From an uncultured Sutterella sp. (GTDB taxonomy: Bacteria; Pseudomonadota; Gammaproteobacteria; Burkholderiales; Burkholderiaceae_F): a stretch of DNA of 31,366 bases. Below, piece by piece: positions 30,962 through 31,366 of this stretch. The notes below the pieces were generated by a model. That model did not search any database. It saw only the letters and a program-made list of their open reading frames with translations, and was not told the origin of the DNA. Each line of letters opens with the position of its first letter. Position 1 is the first letter of the stretch. The stretch spans positions 1 to 31,366 of the forward strand of contig CALEAW010000005.1 of the NCBI GenBank assembly GCA_937943605.1, read 5' to 3'. Made by a program: the position numbers and the translations under genes.

Positions 30962-30990
30962 TTGACAATTATAGTTCGAAGCACTATAAT
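30962..30990 (+). promoter_or_regulatory. Perfect consensus sigma-70 promoter of the transposase gene, with a dyad across it
   Basis: TTGACA (30962-30967), exactly 17 bp, then TATAAT (30985-30990): both hexamers match the consensus. The inverted repeat AATTATAG (30967-30974) / CTATAATT (30984-30991) spans the spacer and the -10 box, and a third copy, AATTATAG, lies at 31000-31007 near the expected start point. The dyad could be an operator or a transposon-end binding site. Confidence 0.8.
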
Positions 30991-31017
30991 TAATCGTATA
31001 ATTATAGGTGTTTTATC

Positions 31018-31366
31018 ATGGGCGTTCCAGAGAGTATTCGCGCTGCTCCTAGACCGAGAAACACAGTGGTGATTGATAGTGGAAGCAATGGTGCCAAGCG
31101 CTATTCTGTCCACGCTCGGTTGACTTCGATTTGTAAGCCAGGGTGTAATCCTCGTCCGGTCAACGGTCCGGTTATTGGTCATATCATCGACGGTCAATTT
31201 GTCCCGCGAACCACCCAACCCAAGTTAGCTGAGGATGGTCCAGAATACCTGTCGTATGGCGCAGCAGCGCTACTTCACGATGAGTTACGTGGGCTAGATC
31301 GAGAACTCTTCAATATCTATGACGTGAAAGACGCTTGCATGATTCTGGCGCTAGCAATGCTTCGCA
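31018..31366 (+). CDS. Probable insertion-sequence transposase, N-terminal part (cut by window edge)
   Basis: The frame is open from the ATG at 31018 to the right edge (116 codons, no stop). AGGTG lies 7 nt upstream, behind a perfect promoter. The N-terminus (MGVPESIRAAPRPRNTVV, then NGPVIGHIIDGQFVPR) resembles the start of IS4/IS1634-like DDE transposases from gut bacteria, by memory of the family rather than a search. The catalytic DDE part would lie beyond the window. GC content and codon use are higher than in priA, which fits a mobile element. The left end of the element is not clear; it probably lies between the priA terminator and the promoter, or near the AGTTC-TTC-GAACT dyad at 30801-30813. 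Another DNA-binding function is possible. Confidence 0.6.
   Translation, partial: MGVPESIRAAPRPRNTVVIDSGSNGAKRYSVHARLTSICKPGCNPRPVNGPVIGHIIDGQFVPRTTQPKLAEDGPEYLSYGAAALLHDELRGLDRELFNIYDVKDACMILALAMLR

Noticed and set aside
30784..31218. 144-codon open frame on the minus strand after priA
   Set aside because: It runs through the priA terminator, the consensus promoter and the transposase start, with no family features. The plus-strand reading is better supported.

Overview
The window is a stretch of bacterial chromosome around the replication origin, most likely from a low-to-mid GC betaproteobacterium of the order Burkholderiales. The gene order gyrB-dnaN-dnaA / rpmH-rnpA-yidD-yidC-mnmE-mnmG-rsmG-marC-parA-parB-atpIBEFHAGDC, followed by usp, yggU, hemE and priA, is the betaproteobacterial order, and hemE-priA next to the atp operon is typical of Burkholderiales. 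An AT-leaning gut member such as Sutterellaceae would fit, but that is inference; no rRNA is present to test it.

Layout. (1) 1-768, minus: a Crp/Fnr-type regulator cut by the left edge. (2) 769-1225: a non-coding region with four perfect DnaA boxes, a CTA/TAG triplet array like a DnaA-trio element, and an AT-rich block. I read this as the likely oriC. (3) 1226-9423, minus: a FadH-like flavoenzyme and a 5'-nucleotidase in one unit, then gyrB, dnaN and dnaA. (4) 9424-9966: non-coding dnaA/rpmH divergence with an inverted DnaA-box pair, a good promoter and a structured rpmH leader. (5) 9967-12598, plus: rpmH, rnpA, yidD, yidC. (6) 12648-12968, minus: a small unrecognised membrane protein. (7) 13080-19391, plus: the tRNA-modification, rRNA-methylation and chromosome-partition operon. 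(8) 19526-26537, plus: the complete F-type ATP synthase operon. (9) 26682-30769: universal stress protein, YggU (minus), hemE, priA. (10) 31018-31366: start of a probable insertion-sequence transposase behind a perfect consensus promoter.

How it works together. DnaA, DnaN and GyrB serve initiation and elongation of replication, PriA restarts stalled forks, and ParA/ParB segregate the origin. YidC inserts membrane proteins, including the ATP synthase c subunit. MnmE/MnmG modify tRNA wobble uridines and RsmG methylates 16S rRNA. Nearly all of this is conserved housekeeping. No unknown multi-gene defence or metabolic system is visible.

The most interesting signal is positional. The origin-like elements and a change in strand composition lie at about 0.8-1.2 kb, roughly 8 kb from dnaA. 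If that is oriC, then dnaA, dnaN and gyrB are transcribed head-on to the replication fork. Other points worth checking are a FadH-like enzyme that seems to have lost catalytic residues, an RnpA with an altered RNR motif, structured spacers in the atp operon, and a dyad lying across the transposase promoter.
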